A DNA stretch of 64,000 bases from NCBI GenBank assembly GCA_025765615.1, contig JAIVFJ010000091.1:1-64000 (forward strand). Direction: 5' to 3'. The position numbers were made by a program, and so were the translations under genes. The notes beneath the pieces were generated by a model that did no database searches, was not told where the DNA came from, and worked only from the letters and a program-made list of their open reading frames with translations. This DNA is from Zopfochytrium polystomum (lineage: Eukaryota > Chytridiomycota > Chytridiomycetes > Chytridiales > Chytridiaceae). Positions 43,956 to 54,054 of this stretch are shown here, piece by piece (position 1 is the stretch's first letter; every line of letters starts with the position of its first letter).

Positions 43956-45339
43956 AAGAGTCAGGAGCCAGCTTCGTCCCAACGAAGCGTTTTCGTTTCT
44001 CACATTGTAAACTCTCCCCACCCCCCAACCCCCCCATCTCTCGATTCGAAAACCCAAAGGAAAAGGGAGAAGAGTCGGAGTAAGTTTGTCCGGTTCTCCC
44101 TTGAGGGGGGGTCTTGCCGGTGGAAGTAGCTCGGGTCGCGCAGTTCTCGCTGGTGAGCATTCCGCTCCATATTTTTCTTCTCCTTTACTACGGTTGTTAG
44201 GCCTTTTTGTTTGCTTTCGTTCCCTTCTGACAACTCAACTGTAACTCCAGTCTGCACCGGGAAAGGGGGGTCATGCTGATTCGCTTACGCTATGCCACAA
44301 TGATATCCTGGAGGAACGAGAAGTCGGTGTGGGTGAAAGTGACGCGACCGTATCTCTTTCGCAGTTTATTGTAATATTAGTGCTGTTGAAAAAAGCAGTT
44401 TCTTTGAAGCAAATGTAGCATTGAGATGCGAGCTAGATCAGTGCTAATCCACAACGAAAGCAGTCACCATCACGACGCTTAGAACTCACACTTTGCTGGA
44501 TTGTCTGATCCGTCAACGCGCATCTGGCTTCGCAAAACAGAAAGTCCCGAACAATCGTTTGGTCAAACTTTAATTCCCACGGACAGCCGGAGCGCCCCGC
44601 GAGCATCTCACCCCAGCGCCCAAAAAAAGCTGTGCGAACGCGGAGCAGCGTTTCACCGACCCCCCGCTTCTCTCCGTCGACCGGCAGGGCTCGGAAACTC
44701 CCGCGCGCCATCTGCGCAAAGGTCGTCCTGCAGTCGGCCCGCCGACCCCTAATCGCGAGGGCCCCGCCTCGGGGTTTGAAGCGGTCCCAGGAGCTGAACC
44801 AGTCGAAACGGTCCGAAAACAGACAGAACCGCGCAACACCTGGTATTTATGAAACGCGGTCTGTTCGTTCACTTAGCTCTTTCCCCGCTTTCTATACTTG
44901 CTGGTCGTCGGGTAAGGCTCAGGACAGTGCGCCCGCCGATAAAAAGCTTGGAACTGTTGATAAACACACTCCGTGGTGTGCACTTCGCGCTTCTCTTGGA
45001 AATTCACATTGCAGTTCTAGCGAAACCTCCCGTTCCACTGAAAGGGGAGGGGGGGAGGGGGTGGTGGGCGTTGTGAGCGTGAGTCAATTTATTTTGATTG
45101 AGCGCGCTTTTCGGTGCTCGCAGGGCGGGAAGGGAGGTGTCAAAGAGGGGTCAGCCTAGCCATTACAAAATGGGTAATAGATCTGGTTGTTTTAACGAAC
45201 AGGCTGGCATCCATACATGGTTACAAACACTGCTTCGACTCCAAGCGCAAAGACGGGTGATTCGCTTGGATCGCTTCACAGCGCGATGCTGACACAATGT
45301 ACACATCCGCCCAAGAAACATGGATGAGACGTGAATGAT

Positions 45340-45434
45340 GCCTTCTGCCGGAATCGGACCGACGACCTTATCCTTCCAGCGGCTATTTCTCGCCAGCTAC
45401 GAGGGATACGCTCTGCCAGCTGAGCTAAGAAGGC
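45340..45434 (-). tRNA. tRNA-Thr(CGT) with intron, in repeat C
   Basis: Acceptor, D, anticodon and T arms as in 4839-4933; CGT anticodon; 23-nt intron with a few substitutions ('agcggctatttctcgcc' against 'agcggcgattgctcgcc'). Confidence 0.8.
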
Positions 45435-45774
45435 CTACTTTCCTTATTCCGACACAGACTTCATTCCAAAATTGTTGGCACTGCACGATGTTTTGCCGAA
45501 AAAAAAATTCCATTAGGGGCCACTTAGTAAAAAGATCCAAGTGGGTCTTTTCATACTCCTCGCTAATTAGTGACGGACTTGTCAGCCATCGTCCTTCTTC
45601 ACCAACTTCACCAACGCTCGACCATGACCACAGCGACAAAAAAATGGCCAAGTGAAGCTTCTTCCAATCCGACTTCAGGAATTGGGATACAGTCAGAATC
45701 GATCTTTCGGATCCTTTGCGGGTTCCGTGAAGGCGCCAGAGACTTTCAACGAGTTCATTTTCTCTCGAGTGGTG

Positions 45775-46480
45775 TACCGTAGAACTTTCGCGACGACCTA
45801 CAGCGGCGGCGGTGTTCTTCAGCAATTTGGAGTCTCGGGCGACCAGAGGTGGATCGTTGTTATCAGCGAAGAAATAATTTTGCAGCAAAAGCGAGATCTC
45901 CCTTCAATCCCAAAGCGTGTTTTGCAGCTGACTCCAGGCAGACCTTTCAGCCTGCCCACCTGAACATTCCAGCCCTTGCCCAAATTGTCCTTGAGACTAG
46001 AAATGCTCCGGTCCCCGGAGAAAGACGAGGCGTTCCCCCTTCTTTGTTCGGTTCCCAAAGGAGTCCTTGTCTTTTATAATTTGTAAGCAGCAACGATGTA
46101 TTCTTTGCTTTGATCAGGGTAACATTCCAGCAGTGTCAAAAAAAAAAGAAAGAAAGAAAAAAAAGAGGAAAAGCAGTTCAGCCGTCGGGTAACGAAAGTC
46201 AGAGTTCCCTAGTCTGCCCCACAACCTCTTTGCAACCAAAGGCCCAGCAAGGCGTTTACGTCATTGATTCTATTTTTCTTAAGGACGCGATGCAGTGTCT
46301 CGCCCCCCGTTTTATTTCTTTTCTTCTTCTTCTTTTTTGTTGTTCGCTTGATGGGTGAAAACTGGCAATTTTTTTTTTTCTTCTTTCTTTGACCCGTCAA
46401 ACAGAAAAGACACGCCCAACCAACAAGCGCAAGCGCACCGAACTCCCCCCAAAAAAAACCCCACCAAAAAAGGGAAAGAA
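45775..46480. other. Stretch without supported gene
   Basis: Ends of several short frames; A-rich tract at 46138-46170. The 100 bp before 46485 (poly-T, then AC-rich leader) probably contain the promoter and 5' leader of the next gene. Confidence 0.4.
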
Positions 46481-46484
46481 ACAA

Positions 46485-46877
46485 ATGAGCGACCCGACCC
46501 CCTTCATCGCCTTCCCCGTCCTCCTCGTCGTCGGCGGGATCCTGCTCTTCCTCGTGTACCGCCACAACCGCCGCAACCGGGAGCGCGTGATCGAGTTTGC
46601 CGGGCGGATGCACTACCAGCAACAACAACAACAACAACAACAACAGCAGCAGCAGCCGGTCGTCATCGTGGTCGCCGCCGGCGGAGGCGATCAGGCGGAG
46701 GCCGCGCGGATCCAGGCGGCGTTGGCCGCGGCGGGGGCTCGCGTGCACCAACAACAACAACAACAACAGCAAGGAGGAGGAGAAGGAGCGGGAGGCGTGA
46801 GGATCGCGATGCCCGTGCCGGCCGCGGGGGCGGGCGGTGTCAACGGGCACGAGCGGTATCTGACCAAGCTGGGATGA
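46485..46877 (+). CDS. Small single-pass membrane protein, Gln-rich, C-terminal YLTKL
   Basis: ATG 46485 to TGA 46877, 130 aa. A short extracytoplasmic N-terminus, one TM helix ('FIAFPVLLVVGGILLFLVY'), a basic stop-transfer ('RHNRRNRERV'), two polyglutamine runs (13 and 8, encoded by CAA/CAG repeats) separated by 'PVVIVVAAGGGDQAEAARIQ', and the end 'GHERYLTKLG'. The layout (short N-terminus, TM, polar low-complexity middle with a V-rich strand, Y-L-T-K-L end) is shared with the protein at 52770. An upstream in-frame ATG at 46389 would add a Lys/Pro-rich leader and is less likely. Function unknown. The polyQ tracts are length-variable microsatellites. Confidence 0.6.
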   Translation: MSDPTPFIAFPVLLVVGGILLFLVYRHNRRNRERVIEFAGRMHYQQQQQQQQQQQQQPVVIVVAAGGGDQAEAARIQAALAAAGARVHQQQQQQQQGGGEGAGGVRIAMPVPAAGAGGVNGHERYLTKLG

Positions 46878-47019
46878 AAGTGGGAAGAAGACGAGGGTTG
46901 GGTGAGTGGCGGTGGAATGAGGACAGACGATAGGCTGTGCATTGTCGACTTCTGCTTCTTTCAAAGAATCGTTAACAGAGAGGTGGTGTCACTTCGCTTG
47001 AGGTTGAGTACATTGTAAA

Positions 47020-47103
47020 TGGTCAGAGTGGGATTCGAAACCCACGCCTCGTGAGAGACCGCAACTTGAGTGCGGCGCCTTAGACCAGCTCGGCCATCTG
47101 ACC
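47020..47103 (-). tRNA. tRNA-Leu(CAA), T-loop one base too long
   Basis: Minus strand: acceptor GGTCAGA/TCTGACC, D-arm GCCGAGC..., anticodon arm around CTCAAGT giving CAA (reads TTG), long variable arm typical of Leu. The T-arm reads GTGGG-TTTCGAAT-CCCAC, an 8-base loop where 7 is universal. Either a T inserted by error or a tRNA pseudogene. Confidence 0.75.
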
Positions 47104-47104
47104 T

Positions 47105-47540
47105 CGCTGCTGTAAGTAGCCTCACGTTGTCTAATAATATTTTTTTTTCTTTTTCGGTTCCGTCATTTTTTTGTAAAATTTGCTGTATTTTCGTTGATCG
47201 CTAAGAACGAACCACCGAGGAGATGGAAAGAAAAAAAAAAAAGGTAAACGGGAAAAAGAATCGAGCCAGAAGAATCGTGTCAAGAGCCGAACTGCAGGAG
47301 CCCGCGGAGAGAGGGTTAGGGTTATGGAGGTTTGATTCGGAGAACCAAAGCCAATGTGTGAGGGGAATGTGGACTGCGAGACCCCTTGCGTTGGGGGGGG
47401 TGTTTTTTTGGGTACAAGATATGGTGCAGCAAAATGAGCAAGAAAAAAACGAGATAGAGCGGAAGAAGGAGGCACAGAGGAAGAAAACGCTCAAAGAGAT
47501 TTGGGTGGGGTGGTGTGAAATCCCTCAGTTCGACGTCGTT
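47105..47540. other. Stretch without supported gene
   Basis: A-rich/T-rich low complexity (47140-47160, 47228-47240). Probably the 3' flank of the GPI-protein gene on the minus strand. Confidence 0.4.
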
Positions 47541-47546
47541 TTGCTT

Positions 47547-48341
47547 CTACACGAGCGCGACGGCGGCGGCGACGGCGGCCGCGCCGGCGACAAGCGCAGC
47601 GACGAGCGGGGCGTCGCGCGAGAAGCGCGGCGGCACGGCGGCGGCGCCGGCCAGCACGGGCGCGGTGGTCTTTGCGGCCATAGTGGTCGTGGTGGTCGTC
47701 GTCTTTGCCGTAGTAGTCGTCTTTGCCGCGGTCGTGGTGGCGCTCGGGGTTCCCGACGGCGCGCCCTTGGCCGAGGTGGTAGGCGTCCCCGTCGGGGTCG
47801 TGAGCGGGGTTCCGGTGCCGGAGCTCTTCATGGACGCAGAACCGGTGGGTGTGGTCATTTTCGCAGTGGTCATGCCGGGCATTGTCATTGTGGTGGTGGA
47901 GGTGGTGGTCTTTACCGAGGTGCTCTTTGCGCTGGTAGATTTGGCGCTTGAGGAACCGGAGCCGGTGGCTTTGGCGGTCATACTGGAGGTGGTGGTGTCT
48001 GCGGCGGCGCCGGCGCCGTAGCCTGGGGGAGCGTCGTAGTAAAAGTTGTTGCTGTCGGGAGCGGCTGCGAGTGCGAGTGCGGCGGCGGGGGCGGCGGGGG
48101 CGGCGAGGTCCACGGCGCCGTTGGCTGCAGCGGCGTTGTTCAAGTTTGTGCGCAGGGCGGTTGCGGGTACGAGCAGAGCGGCGAGGGAGAGGACGGCGAG
48201 AGAGCAGGAGAAGAAGGTTGCGTTGCTCGGTCGCCGTGCGGACCCGGCTGCGTTGTTAGCCGTGGTTGCGTCGGTGGTGGTGGTGGTGGTGGTGGCGGTG
48301 GTTGTGGTGTGGACAGCAGAGGAGCGGAGGCGGGCGGGCAT
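47547..48341 (-). CDS. Ser/Thr-rich GPI-anchored-type cell-wall protein
   Basis: From ATG 48341 ('MPARLRSSAVHT') a 264-aa intronless frame: an unusually Thr-rich N-terminal stretch, a hydrophobic segment at about residues 38-58 ('CSLAVLSLAALLVPATALR') that could act as internal signal or anchor, an Ala-rich part, a long Thr/Ser/Pro/Gly region (about 100-215) with repeated 'AKTTTT' and 'SAKSTS' words suited to O-mannosylation, and a hydrophobic C-terminus ('LVAALVAGAAAVAAAVALV') after 'FSRDAP', as expected for a GPI signal. Likely a wall or surface mucin-like protein. The frame continues upstream into a poly-Lys artefact of a T-rich leader, so this ATG was chosen. No catalytic domain. Confidence 0.6.
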   Translation of the reverse strand: MPARLRSSAVHTTTTATTTTTTTDATTANNAAGSARRPSNATFFSCSLAVLSLAALLVPATALRTNLNNAAAANGAVDLAAPAAPAAALALAAAPDSNNFYYDAPPGYGAGAAADTTTSSMTAKATGSGSSSAKSTSAKSTSVKTTTSTTTMTMPGMTTAKMTTPTGSASMKSSGTGTPLTTPTGTPTTSAKGAPSGTPSATTTAAKTTTTAKTTTTTTTMAAKTTAPVLAGAAAVPPRFSRDAPLVAALVAGAAAVAAAVALV

Positions 48342-48375
48342 GTTGTTCAACAGACTGCCTTGCTTGATTGATTGA

Positions 48376-48789
48376 TTGTGGGTTCTTTTTTTTTTGGCTT
48401 GTTTTTTTTTTGTTTTTTTTTTTTTTTTTTTAGTTTTTCTTCTTCGTGTTTTGATTTTTTTTTTTTTTTTTCTCACGCTCTTTTGGGATTTGATTCATCG
48501 GCGAGGGCTTTTCTTGCAAGGAATATGCGAATCTGCCGCCAGGAAATCGACAGTAGCGAGAAGTAGAGAGAGACAAAGAGAAAAAAACCCGACGAAAAAG
48601 GAAACCAGTCCGTTGATTGATTGGTTTTTCGGTTTTCAAATGGAATTCATGGAAACTGTTCGCTCTTGTGCCTTTTCCCGATCGGGTTTGGGTTAGTTGT
48701 TGGAAGCCGCGCCCAATATGCCCAATTTCGGAGGTGTACACGACACACACACACGTCACACACAAAGGGCTTCTCTCTCTGTCCGTCTG

Positions 48790-48848
<59 letters not shown>

Positions 48849-49030
48849 GTCGCTCAGGGTTCCAAAGAAATAGAAACCTGACGAGGAAAAAAAAAAAAAA
48901 AAAAAATTCAACCAAACTGCGCATCTTTGGAGAGGCGAAAGGCTCGAGCGAGTGTTTGTATCATACGCCTGTGTGTGTGTGTGTGTGTGTGCCGCTAAGT
49001 CGATCCATCTTTTCAACCGTATCTTGAAGA
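48376..49030. repeat. Low-complexity tracts: poly-T, (TC)n, poly-A, (GT)n
   Basis: Poly-T 48389-48471 with few interruptions, (TC)n 48774-48845, poly-A 48888-48906, (GT)n 48970-48991. The ORFs across them are artefacts. Confidence 0.85.
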
Positions 49031-49142
49031 ATGCAGCATCATCACTCATTGAGAAAAGATTGGCTTTGCAGCGGACCGCTCGGAATGTCGGAGTGTTTCT
49101 GCGCCCAATGCTGTTGAACATCATTCAATACCTCAATTCAGT

Positions 49143-49214
49143 CTCCCAGACGGGGAATCGAACCCCGATCGCCGCCGTGAAAGGGCGGAATCTTAACCGT
49201 TAGACGATCTGGGA
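49143..49214 (-). tRNA. tRNA-Glu(TTC)
   Basis: Minus strand: acceptor TCCCAGA/TCTGGGA, D-arm with GTCTAACGGTTAAGAT, anticodon arm CCGCC-CTTTCAC-GGCGG giving TTC, T-arm CGGGG-TTCGATT-CCCCG. Intronless, all stems paired. Confidence 0.9.
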
Positions 49215-49379
49215 CACGGCCAATTTCTCATTCAAGCACATCTCATCTAAGTTAATTGTGGATTGAGCGAGAGATGAGCGAAACCGTTTGGGAATCCGTT
49301 TGGCTGTGCCACCGAACTGGCCTTGGTGAGCGCACGGGCGCGCACGCGCCGCCGAACAGAACACCGGGACCGGAAGTTC

Positions 49380-50064
49380 ATGTCTCGAGGCGTCCTCCGC
49401 ACCGCCGCCGCAGTCGCCCTAGCAAGCGGCGCCATCGCTGCCGCCGGAACGCCGCCTGTCGCCCGCCGCTGACCGACTTATCCCGCGTCTGTGGCGGTCA
49501 ATCATCCAGTCGTCCGACGAGGTGAGCTAACCCTCCCCTTCCCACGGTTGCCCTTATTTTCAAAACGGCCTCCCGCTAACCCGCTACTCCCAATGCCGAA
49601 CCCCCAACCCCCAACAACAACCGCAACAACCAAAAAATACAAAGTCGACTCCCAAGACCTTCTCAAAGAGCCAGCGGTCGGCATCGCGCTCTTCCTCGCC
49701 GCAGTCCTGGTCTGCGGCGGCTGCATCCTCGGCGGGATCTGTCTCAGTAGCGCACTGCCGCCGCGTCGGCAGCCGCGGTGGGAGCTCCGGGAGCGCGGCC
49801 ACCGGTGGGCTGCTCCGCACGCTGCTTCCGTGGGTCCGCCGCGGCGCAGGGAGCCCAGAATGTCGGCGGGGGCTGGAGCCTTGGCGGGGACCGGAGCGGT
49901 GTACTGGGACGATGCGGGGCGCGCATGCACAGGGGCAGGTCGCTGCCCTCTTACACACCGTGATCCGGGAGTTCTCGGCTTCCTTCGTTTTTTCACTCTC
50001 TTTGACCTCATTGATTGCTCGTCCATCCTCTTATCCGTCTCGTTAAAAAGCTCCGACACCGCCT
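49380..50064 (+). CDS. Unknown membrane protein, two exons, one possible extra base
   Basis: ATG 49380 starts 'MSRGVLRTAAAVALASGAIA', a signal-peptide-like sequence, but the frame stops after 31 codons. If one C of 'gtcgcccgcc' is removed the frame continues as 'AAADRLIPRLWRSIIQSSDE' to a donor GTGAGC (49521). After an intron ending near 49641 ('acaaag'), exon 2 reads 'DLLKEPAVGIALFLAAVLVC' (a TM helix, 'GGCILGGIC') and a polar tail to TAA 50064. I do not recognise it. The alternative is a truncated peptide plus an unrelated ORF. Confidence 0.4.
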
Positions 50065-50600
50065 AACTGCCGTGAACTGCTTTCTATTTATTGTCTTGCA
50101 AGACGTAACCTTTCAGGAAGTGACACGCAAAATAATGCGGGCCTCTGAAAATATCCATCGCGTTGAAACATCGTCCTACTAGCCCTGAATTCGTTTCAAA
50201 CGTCAGGCCACCCTCGCAAGTGCCGTTCATTCCGCAGGCCTTGCAGTTTTCGAACAATTCATAAATATGATTCAGACCTCCACTGACGATGAAAGACGAA
50301 TGTCCGGAATCGATTTACTGGGACGACAAGGGAGAAAGAAGATGAGAGACTAACGATCGAAATGAGAAGGAAGGAAGCTCTAACATTCGCAGGACGAAAC
50401 GCAAAATCCTTCCACCCCCGGTCAACAAAAAACCCCGTCGGAGGGCAGTTACCCAGATCGAAAGATCGAGAACATCACAGTTGGCGAGTTCAGCCAGGTT
50501 CCCAGAGATCGATCTGGGTCCATCATGGATTGCCTGCTCCTCTTCGGACAGTAACAACGACAAAATGGCATAAGGACCTGCGCTTGCCTGAAGGCTTCAC
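50065..50600. other. Stretch without supported gene
   Basis: No motif or RNA gene recognised between the membrane-protein stop and the tRNA-Ile. Confidence 0.4.
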
Positions 50601-50607
50601 ACCGCGT

Positions 50608-50703
50608 TGCCCCTGGTGAGGGTCGAACTCACGGCTTCGGACTTGCATGGCCTTGAATCCAAAGGCGCATAAGATCCACACGCTACCACTGCGTCACAAG
50701 GGC
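50608..50703 (-). tRNA. tRNA-Ile(TAT) with intron
   Basis: Minus strand: acceptor GCCCTTG/CAGGGGC (one T:G), D-stem ACGC/GCGT, anticodon stem TGGAT/GTCCG (two wobble pairs), loop C-T-TAT-G followed by a 24-nt intron with a GCCTT/AAGGC hairpin, T-arm GTGAG-TTCGACC-CTCAC. Anticodon TAT (Ile, AUA) follows from standard numbering. The wobble pairs make the isotype less certain than the tRNA call itself. Confidence 0.7.
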
Positions 50704-50704
50704 C

Positions 50705-52095
50705 CGCTGAGTTATTCACTAATGATCTATCTAGTTTACTTAAAAGGTTGAGGGCAAGATAGCGCTCGAACATCCGGTTGCCATGTGGGTTTATGCTGAC
50801 AACGCAGCCATTCAGGGGCGACGGCCTTAAGTACAGTTTATGTTAGACAAGCATTCTGTGGCTGACACTGCAGGACGTCGAGGCTGACTTCAATAGTTTG
50901 CTGATGTTTCGTTGTGGTAAAGAGTATTTTAAGGAAGCAAGGGCTAATGTCGGCCATTATACAGATAGCATAACATAGAGGAGAGTGTAGATTTGGAGGA
51001 TTAGGTAGATTATAACTAGGGATGAAATATTATGATAACCACTCTGTCTAAAACTCAGTAAACGACACAAACGGCAAATTCTTGACTAAAAAAAAAAAAA
51101 AAAAAGGGTGCGATGCGTTTTTGGAACGCACACTGAGACAGGTCAGCAATCCTCAGAGCTTCTAGAGTGCATTCTGGTTTATTTGAGGCCGCAGGCCTGA
51201 CAGCTTAAACCATGGGCGGGTGCTGAAAGAACGCAATTTTTTCTTTGCAACAGCACCAAGGCCGCGCCACCGCCCTTTTCGCATTCAAAATTGGAATTAT
51301 TTGACACGTTGAAGCCTGTGCCACACCAGAAAATTCAGATAGACCTGCCAAAAGGAAGAAATCTTCAGCACCAGCGAGGGTAAGCAGATAATTGATTTAC
51401 CAGATTGGAAACATATTCATTGATAATGCCTTGAGAACAAAGAAATAGTGGGTAATAATGGGAGTCCAGTCCTTGCAGTTTCTTGACAAGTTTTCTTGGT
51501 TTTGCACATCAACTTCAAGTCACTTTATACCAGAGACTTTGGTGCTGCAGCGTACGAAGCTATTGGATTTGGCTCTGAATATTTCAAATCACCCTCCCTC
51601 TGGGGGAAGGGGTTTACAACACCTCCCAAAGCAAAGTCCTGTCTGAAGCAGTTTCCAACTTGTTCAGATAGGCAAAACAGGAACACTGGTCAACCTCCCT
51701 GCAGGAGTATAAATGGCAGAGTTTTCTTATTGAAAAAATACTCTCACTCCAATTTGCCAGTCTCTGTCCAAAACAAGCTCGTTTTACCCACTTGCCCTTG
51801 ATCGCCTGCTATGCTCGCTCCCTTGTACAAGTTCTCAATTCAAGCCTCAGTTCCTCAACCCTTCAACCTTCTTGCAACGCCGCCCCCACTCACAACGTTG
51901 CCTTCCACACTGCAACTACAACAGTTCGCGTCTGTCTTCTAACCAGTCAGTTCCACCAAACAACCAGCAACAGTTGCCATGACACCGAGTCTTCTCGGCT
52001 GTTCCAGCATCTTGCCAGATTGAATTTTATGAAAGCCGAACACACAAATAGCTGTATTCTGGTGCAAATCGCCTTCGGCTGATGAGGAAAAAGTG
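50705..52095. other. AT-rich stretch, probably transposon debris
   Basis: A+T-rich with poly-A at 51090-51106 and a TATA-like 'gtataaatggcag' near 51710, similar to the LTR-like module at 15662. No coding motifs. It may contain an unrecognised solo LTR. Confidence 0.35.
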
Positions 52096-52100
52096 CGAAA

Positions 52101-52192
52101 TGCTCTGGGTGAGAGTCGAACTCACGACCTTCGGATGTCTCGGTTGAAGTACACTATGAGACCGACGCTTTAACCAACTAAGCCACCAGAGC
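52101..52192 (-). tRNA. Elongator tRNA-Met(CAT) with intron
   Basis: Minus strand: acceptor GCTCTGG/CCAGAGC, D-stem GCTT/AAGC, anticodon arm TCGGT-CTCATA...A-TCCGA interrupted after base 37 by an 18-nt intron, T-arm GTGAG-TTCGACT-CTCAC. T54 and G1:C72 mark it as the elongator, in contrast to the initiator at 7635. Confidence 0.85.
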
Positions 52193-52710
52193 TTGGGAGG
52201 ATCCAAAAATTTTTATTAATTTAAAACTATCTTATTGATGTGTGAAGTATTCAGCTGTGGAAAAATGAAACTCAACTGAGCTTCAGCCTTTGCCAGCTGG
52301 AATGGGCGAAGTTAAGGCGCAATGCACCATTATGTTTACTAAAACCTTACTCTCAGCGTACCACCAAACCAGAAGTGTGTTAGGTTGATCTCAAAGTATC
52401 GGCGCAACAGAGAGCCAAGCCCCCGCCCTTTGCGAAGTGAGTGTCATGAGGTGTCTTGCCTGAGAGGACGTTCGTAACAAAAATAACGATAAAAGAATTT
52501 TTTTTTGCAACAGACAGACATCGATGTCTCTCCTTTCCAAAATTATTTTTTCTTGGTTTTATAATTTTTTTTTTCCTTTTTGATTTGGGCATAACTAAAA
52601 AAAAAAAAAGCCCAAGACTAACTCTTCCCCACAAATTTTTCTATCGCTCCCTCCCGCTTGCCCGCACCGCCCGCCCGCCAACTCAAATCAACTCCCCACC
52701 GTCGCCGCCA

Positions 52711-52758
52711 GCACACACACACACACACAGACACACACACACACACATACACACACGC
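52711..52758 (+). repeat. (CA)n microsatellite in the leader of the next gene
   Basis: Interrupted CA repeat ending about 12 bp before the ATG at 52770. The same kind of CA-rich leader precedes the secreted gene at 38588. Confidence 0.85.
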
Positions 52759-52769
52759 ATCGCGCGCCA

Positions 52770-53126
52770 ATGCTGGACCAATCCACGCCCATCATCTTCT
52801 TCATCGTCTTTGCGTGCATCATCATCATCGCAGCCTGCATCCGGGCGGCTTCGCGGCAGCAGCGATCGACGGTGGTCGTGCAGCGGCGGTACGTGAATCA
52901 GCCGGTGCAGCCGACGACCGTCGTGGAGCGGCACGTCGTGGTGGTGGTCGCGGCGCCGGACGGGACGACGGGCGACGGCGCGTACCCCCTGCCGCCGTAC
53001 CCGGGGACCAACGCCGCCACCACCGCCACCAGCGCGGCGAGGATCACAGTGCCGCAGCCGGCCGCACAGCCCGGGAGCGGGAACAACGGGACGCAGTACG
53101 AGCAGTACCTGACCAAGCTGACGTGA
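52770..53126 (+). CDS. Small single-pass membrane protein, C-terminal YLTKL (paralogue of 46485)
   Basis: ATG 52770 to TGA 53126, 118 aa. TM helix 'IIFFIVFACIIIIAACI' near the N-terminus, basic 'RAASRQQR', valine-rich strand 'RHVVVVVAAPDG' (compare 'PVVIVVAAGGG' in 46485), a Pro/Thr/Ala linker and the end 'GTQYEQYLTKLT'. The identical TM-basic-V-strand-linker-YLTKL arrangement and size indicate a two-member family here. Orientation N-out/C-in is predicted by the positive residues after the helix. The C-terminal motif on the cytosolic side could bind a partner. Function unknown. Confidence 0.65.
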   Translation: MLDQSTPIIFFIVFACIIIIAACIRAASRQQRSTVVVQRRYVNQPVQPTTVVERHVVVVVAAPDGTTGDGAYPLPPYPGTNAATTATSAARITVPQPAAQPGSGNNGTQYEQYLTKLT

Positions 53127-53129
53127 TGT

Positions 53130-53630
53130 GATTCATGTCGCAAGTCGCAGTCGCATCGTATCCATACACTTAAACATAACAAAAGAGAAAAAAAAAATTT
53201 TTTCTTTTTTTTTTTTTCTTTTTACCTGTTTTGTTTCCTTTTTGTTGACATATTCCCATTACGTCAGAGCCATCGTGGGACCTCAGAAACTTGCGAAAAA
53301 ATGCAAACAACCTCCTCCTGGTTTCCCTTTTTTTCTTTTTTTTCCCCTTGGTTCAATTCAAGCAATGAATGTCTTTCGTGGGCGACTCAAATATACGCCC
53401 ATCTGTTTCAAATCGTGAGCATTCTGGGAGGACAGCGAGACAACGAGACGTACAACAGGAAGCAGAACTGGAGGCGGAAGTGAAAGTCGGGAGGACGGTA
53501 ACGGAGCCTGAGAAGCAGGAAGATTGACACGCCCGGAAAAAAAAAAAAAGACTCGAAGCTGGATGGAAAAAAAAAAAAGAGAAAGTGGGAGGGAGGGTTT
53601 CTACTTTTTTTTTCCATCCTCTTCTATTCT
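53130..53630. other. Stretch without supported gene
   Basis: T-rich and A-rich runs (53190-53222, 53537-53580). No gene recognised. Confidence 0.4.
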
Positions 53631-53639
53631 CCGCTCCCC

Positions 53640-53825
53640 TAGCGACGCCTGGTACAGCAGGCATTCGCAATACAATTTCAATGCAGTTTGCGATCGAAGG
53701 CTTCACGTCGTCGAGCTGGCCTATGACTGCCGATCGCACCTGGTAGGCGACAAAGAGCGCCGTGCAAGCGATGGAATGAACGCAAAGAGCGGTATGAACA
53801 GTTTTGCACGGACCGGTTCGACGTT
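53640..53825 (-). pseudogene. Isolated exon remnant of the 60-64 kb membrane-protein family
   Basis: Minus strand reads 'ALFVAYQVRSAVIGQLDDVK' and 'PSIANCIEIVLRMPAV'. This matches 'TLFFIASQARIIAVMGQINE' and 'VKPSVVNYLDIVLRCLL' of the exon at 63272-63497, but splice sites and flanking exons are missing and the frame changes at both ends. Confidence 0.55.
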
Positions 53826-54054
53826 GCTGCAAAATTGTGAAACATCGTGTTGGAATTGAGCTTGAAAAATTCTTTGTTACTTATTCCTTTTTTTTTTTTT
53901 TTTTTTTTTTTGGGATCTGCAGGGTTGGCACTGATGACCTCAACGGAAAAATTAAAGTTGCACACACTATTTTCAGGGGGAAATTCTTACCAGGCCTCAA
54001 GTGGAGCAAACGCAGAGATATAAATGAAGATGGGGCTTTGAAAACCCTCATGGT

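Larger units (their letters stand above)
43286..45770. repeat. Copy C of the 2.5-kb dispersed repeat (full length)
   Basis: Collinear with 2682-5275. Copy C keeps the better version of the signal-peptide exon, a second exon-like stretch (44250-44430), the glycosyltransferase scrap (44570-44830) and the tRNA-Thr. It starts right after an ankyrin pseudogene and ends in sequence unrelated to that right of copy B. Confidence 0.8.

Noticed and set aside
53190..53420. Poly-T/Phe-rich ORF after the 52770 gene
   Set aside because: Low-complexity 3' flank; no coding evidence.
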